Assembly (NCBI RefSeq): GCF_041146395.1
Contig: NC_091002.1
Coordinates: forward strand, 2,350,501 to 2,414,500
Direction: 5' to 3'
From: Eulemur rufifrons
Taxonomy: Eukaryota; Chordata; Mammalia; Primates; Lemuridae
Length of the DNA: 64,000 nucleotides
The notes beneath the pieces are model-generated. The model searched no databases and was not told the DNA's origin. It was given only the letters and a program-made list of their open reading frames with translations. Below, piece after piece: positions 60,376-64,000 of the stretch. Position numbers and translations under genes: made by a program. Position 1 is the first letter of the stretch, and every line of letters begins with the position of its first letter.

Positions 60376-61344
60376 TCCTTGTGCGTGGGATAACACTTTA
60401 GGATCAGCGTGGGGGTGACTTCAACGCCGGGAACAGTTCAGAGTAGCTCCAGGGCTGACGGTATTATTGCTGCCAGGGTCACCGCTGGAGCCACCATCAC
60501 TGGAGACAGGACACAATGAAACTCGGAGGCTGCCTGATCTAGTGTCTGCCAAGCCCAGTGCTTGCTTCTCAGGGATAATTTGAATATGTTTGTTATTCTG
60601 ATGAAGCCACTCCTGACCTGACCCGTCCTCAGCTGGCTGTGAGCTTTTCCATGATCTCTTCACTGAGCAGAGAAACGAGCAAACGGAACGGAACAGGCCG
60701 CGTCCGAGCAGCCCAGCCCTGTGGCTGTGCAGCCCCGATGCGTCCAGCCCAGGCCCTCTCTTCCTGGCCCCTCCCGAACCTCTCCAGTGCTACCCAAGGG
60801 GGTGCAGAAGCCCAAGCTTCTGCACTTGAAATGTACTACGAAATAGAAGGGTGTTGCTCTGAAGAGGTACAGGAATTTTACTGATGCTGTATCTAATTTT
60901 GTGAACAGATATTTCATCAAGTCATTTGGGCAAGAATCGTGTCCTAGCCCCTCAGCAGTGTCACCTTAAACCAGTGACTTCTCCCTAAGCTCTTTATTGT
61001 GTGCAAAGCAGGGAGAGCGATTCCCCCTCCCGGGACCAGCACCTACAACGTGCGGGTGCCTGTCCCAGGGTGGCCGGTGGCACAGGACCCTGCACACAGA
61101 GGGCTGGCACCTGATTTACTGCTCTGCTCTCGCCATCTTGGCATTCCTAAAAAGCTCTGAACAAGGGGCCCCACACGTTCTTTTTGCACAGGACCCACCA
61201 ATCATGTAGCTAAGCCGGCTGTCGCCCCCAATCGTGCACTCCTTACGACGACCGGCGAGAAGGAGCTTAGCATCCTCGCGGTGTGGGGAAGAGAGAGAGA
61301 CTCAGAAAGGCTAGGGAGCCGCTCATGGCCCAATAGGGTGTCGG

Positions 61345-61510
61345 CATGGGTGATGTCACCATCCTCATCCTGTCCTCCTCCTCATCGTCGTCTCCAGAAG
61401 CCTGCTGAAGGTCCCAAAGCTCATCATAGTCATTGTTGGTGTCATTGTCATCACCATCCTCATCGTCATCATCATCCTTGTCATCCTCATTATCATCACC
61501 TTCATAGTCT
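61345..61510. repeat. imperfect CAT/CCT-rich triplet tract
   Basis: Purine/pyrimidine-asymmetric run of tca, tcc and tcg triplets ('tcatcctcatcgtcatcatcatcc'). On the minus strand it reads as an Asp/Glu-rich frame of 86 codons (61267-61527), with runs such as DDNEDDKDDDDDEDGDD. This is a composition effect. Confidence 0.85.
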
Positions 61511-61559
61511 CCAGGAGCCCCGCCCACTGCTCTCAGCTCTCTGTCCTGTCACCCAGGAC

Positions 61560-61745
61560 ACATCTTGAATGACCATGTGGATCATTTGTTTTCTTGTCAT
61601 TCCTGCCTTTCTCTGCTGGGATGTAATCGCCACGAGCGTGGGAACGTGCGTGGGTTCCGTCCGCTCTGTTCTGCGGAGAGAGCAGCGCCCGGCACACAGT
61701 AAGCTCTGAGGACGCTGCTGAGTGAATGGAAGGAACAGGTGCCTT
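61560..61745 (+). mobile_element. L2 LINE 3' end
   Basis: 'ttgttttcttgtcattcctgcc', then 'agcagcgcccggcacacagtaagctctgaggacgctgctgagtgaatgg', matches the L2 end. Confidence 0.72.
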
Positions 61746-61784
61746 CCCAAGATGCCACTAGGAACTGTGCTGACAGCTCAGGTC

Positions 61785-61950
61785 CTTTATCTGAAGTATC
61801 CTTACATCTATCCCAGCAGTAGGAAGAACTGCTGTGCCCATTTGACAGGCGAGGAAGCCAGGCTTAGGGAGTTTGGTCTCCAGGCTGCATTGCTAACGAG
61901 TGGCAGAGCCAGGCTGAGAGCGGGGCTCTCTGGTGCTGCTGGAGGGGCAG
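61785..61950 (-). mobile_element. MIR SINE
   Basis: 'gtgcccatttgacaggcgaggaagccaggcttagggagtttgg', 'aacgagtggcagagccaggctgagagcggggctct' is MIR in reverse order. Confidence 0.78.
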
Positions 61951-62401
61951 GTGCCTGTGGTGTCCCCAGCCACGTGTGCCCCAAGACAGCGGCAGCCTTC
62001 TCGTCTGTAGCTCAAGCACCGTGATGGTCCCCACACCCCTACGGGGCTTTAGATTAAATGAAATCACGTGTGTGCCGCAGCCAGTGCAGTGTGGCAGGGA
62101 AAGTGTGGCCCGTACATGTGAGGGGCGGGCCACCTTTGTCCTCTGTGCCCCTCCTGCCATCCTGTACAGGACTCTGCGTACCTCTCCCCTGCCCTGCCCA
62201 GAGGTGTGGATTTCAGGAAATAGCACGTGGACTGTTTGCAATAAGATTATTTGTCTGAAAGTGGCTGTGCCCAAGCCTGCCCACACCTGGCTGCCACCCC
62301 TTGTCTGTGGGACGTTGCTAACGAGGTAATGGGCAGGGTTCTGGAAGGGGTGGCTGGTCTCTAACCCTGGCTCCTCCAGCACTCACCAGTTGGGTGGAGC
62401 A

Positions 62402-62771
62402 GTCAGGATTCTCCAGGGAAACAGAACCAACAGGGTGTGTGTGCACGAGAGAAAGAATGAGAGAGAGGGAGAATTTTAAGGAATTGAATTATGGGATTGT
62501 GGAAGTACAAGTCCAAAATCTGTGGGCTGGAGACCAGGGAAGAGCTGATGCCACAAGTCAAGTTCAAAGGCCAGAGGAGGCCAGTCTTTCTTCTCCTAAG
62601 GCCTTCAGCTGAGTGGACATCGTGGCAGACAATCAGCTCTACTCAAAGCCTGCTGACTTAAATGTTAAACCCATCTCAAAATACTCCCACTTCTGAAACA
62701 TCCAGAATAATGTTTGAGCAAACAGCTGGGTGCTATGGCCCAGTCAAGGTGGCACATAAAATTAACCATCC
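62402..62771 (-). mobile_element. MLT2-type solo LTR (ERVL), antisense
   Basis: 'gtcaggattctccagggaaacagaaccaacagggtgtgtg' through 'ttgaattatgggattgtgg', 'tgggtgctatggcccagtcaaggtggcacataaaattaaccatccc'. Both antisense boundaries of MLT2 are present. Confidence 0.9.
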
Positions 62772-62779
62772 CACTGGGT

Positions 62780-62905
62780 GACCCTGGAAAAGTCACTCCA
62801 GCTCTTTGGGCGTAAGACTCGTTATCTGTAAGACGGGAATAACACCCTCCACACACAGCTGTCGTGAGAACACAGTGAAATTACACACGTGAGCGGTGCC
62901 GGACG
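62780..62905 (+). mobile_element. MIR SINE
   Basis: 'gtgaccctggaaaagtcactccagctctttgggcgtaagactcgttatctgtaagacgggaataacacc' is a MIR core. Confidence 0.78.
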
Positions 62906-63174
62906 ACATGGCCACAGGGTCCCCTGCAGAACCCTCCCGTTCCTGCCTCCTGGGCACCTTCCTTCCCACCTGTGTCCTCCTCCGCCTGGGTGGCAAGAAG
63001 GGTGCCCGGTCCCCCTCTGTGGTCTCCCTAAGAAGCAAAATTCCCAGCAGCTTGCAGCCGAGACACCCCTGCTTCCCCTGCCGGCCTCAGCGCTGCTGCT
63101 GTCTGCAGGGCCTGGCAGTGCCCTTCCCCGGGCGAGGTTTTCTTATTCAGAAATCATGCATTTTTAAACGGTTG

Positions 63175-63325
63175 GCGTATTAATTAAGCCCTCACCCTAT
63201 GCCAAGTCTGGGCTAATCCCTTTGTATGCATCAGTGCACTGAATTCTCACGACCACCCTTGGAGGCGGACACGGTGATTATCCCGCATTACAGATGGGGA
63301 GACTGAGGCTCCGAGAGGTTTGTGA
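63175..63325 (-). mobile_element. MIR SINE
   Basis: 'gcgtattaattaagccctcaccctatgccaagtctgggc', 'gaattctcacgaccaccctt', 'attacagatggggagactgaggctccgagaggtttgtgacccaaagc' is MIR wording. Confidence 0.8.
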
Positions 63326-63586
63326 CCCAAAGCTAGTTCATTTCAGATAAAGTTCCCTTCCAGTGCTGACAGTCTCGGACTTTGTGACTTTTACAAATTT
63401 TGGCAGCATGCCCCCTCGGGTGACGCTTACAGAGAGATTTGCCCTAAAAATAGCAGCTCTTAAAATACTAATTCTCTGTAATATTTTCACATCGACTCTG
63501 CTATCAAACCAAGGCGCCCACATTCCTAGCAAGAACAGGGACAGGAAATCCTTCCGTTGTGCCTCCCGGGGCCCTGCCGTCAGCCG

Positions 63587-63895
63587 TGTGTGTTTCTGCG
63601 TATGTGTGTTTCTGTGTGTGTTTCTGTGTGTGTGTGTCTGTATGTCTGCGTGTCTCTGTGTGTGTCTTGTGTGTCTGTCTGTATGTGTGTCTGTGTGTGT
63701 GTCTGTATGTCTGTCTCTGTGTGTGTCATGTGTGTCTATGTCTGTGTCTGTGTGTGTCTGTGTGTCTGTCTGTGTGTCTTGTGTGTCTATGTATGTGTCT
63801 GTATGTGTGTCTGTGTGTGCCTGTGTCTGTGTATGTCTGTGTGTCTGTGTCCTGTGTCTGCGTGTCTGTGTCTGTGCGTGTGCACACACATGCCT
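63587..63895. repeat. 300-bp TG/TCTG-rich array
   Basis: Compound repeat of tgtg, tctg and tatg steps ('tgtgtctgtctgtatgtgtgtctgtg'), about 300 bp, with no fixed unit for long. Cys/Val-rich and Thr/His-rich open frames on the two strands are composition artefacts. Confidence 0.92.
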
Positions 63896-64000
63896 GTCGG
63901 GGGTGCTTATTTCCTTCCCAGCTGAGCTGTCCCTGCCCTGCCACCCCTCACACAGGTACTCACGCTGTGAGTCCAGGTGATCCCCTCCCCCATGCGCCCA

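Noticed and set aside
61267..61527. Asp/Glu-rich 86-codon frame
   Set aside because: Produced by the CAT/CCT triplet tract; no start or homology support.
63363..63980. 205-codon open frame at the right end
   Set aside because: Most of it is the TG/TCTG array; the first 70 codons have no recognisable domain.

Overview
This window is nuclear DNA from a primate, most likely a strepsirrhine and probably a Malagasy lemur. It carries SINEs with full Alu architecture. Two of them (6420-6765 and 25666-26010) have the lemur-type spacer between the two arms: a 'gaaat/gacattatatggacaactaaaa' style linker followed by 'gctaggctgacgccacggcactcact'. L1 3' ends of the 'tttcagcatattac(a/g)ggggtac' type also fit that clade. 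No bacterial, viral-replicon, CRISPR or operon-like organisation is present.

The only protein-coding sequence I can support is one internal exon, 29624-29797 (+). It encodes 58 codons of an STK32/YANK family serine/threonine kinase domain, best matching STK32B. It has a good branch site, polypyrimidine tract, acceptor and donor. I see no second STK32B exon, so the window is one exon flanked by more than 29 kb of upstream intron and more than 34 kb of downstream intron. Everything else is intronic sequence, mostly old transposable elements.

Layout. 1-8200: nested antisense L1 copies, interrupted by a TA-flanked DNA transposon (1029-1534), a 5'-inverted L1 (2820-5717) and an Alu (6420-6765). 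8200-12250: GT tract, L2, AluJ-like element, sense L1 ORF2 fragment, a sense L1 5'UTR-like block, MER5A. 12250-12575: GT array. 12600-16670: mostly unique sequence with L2/MIR relics. 16675-19179: a 2.5-kb minisatellite of a 19-bp unit with higher-order structure. 19200-22560: MIRs and MER20. 22568-24892: near-complete Tigger1 DNA transposon. 25100-28200: L1M, a lemur-type Alu and L2. 28750-29590: old repeats reaching to within about 35 nt of the exon. 29800-45500: HAL1-like LINE, MLT2, MIR/L2, L1 fragments, a chimeric retro-insertion, MLT1 and MER20. 45500-64000: L1, FLAM, MIR/L2, MLT1/MLT2 LTRs, a hAT relic, a GAT-type simple repeat and a terminal GT/CTGT array.

The notable features are structural: the minisatellite (stop-free in every minus-strand frame and coding the same 19-residue repeat in all three), an L1 twin-priming inversion with intact target-site duplication, a Tigger1 with both ends and TA duplications, a chimeric retro-insertion with antisense L1 3'UTR, and a MIR-like remnant that appears to contain the candidate branch point of the kinase exon. 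I found no convincing undescribed biochemical system. Repeat family names come from memory of consensus sequences, not from a search.
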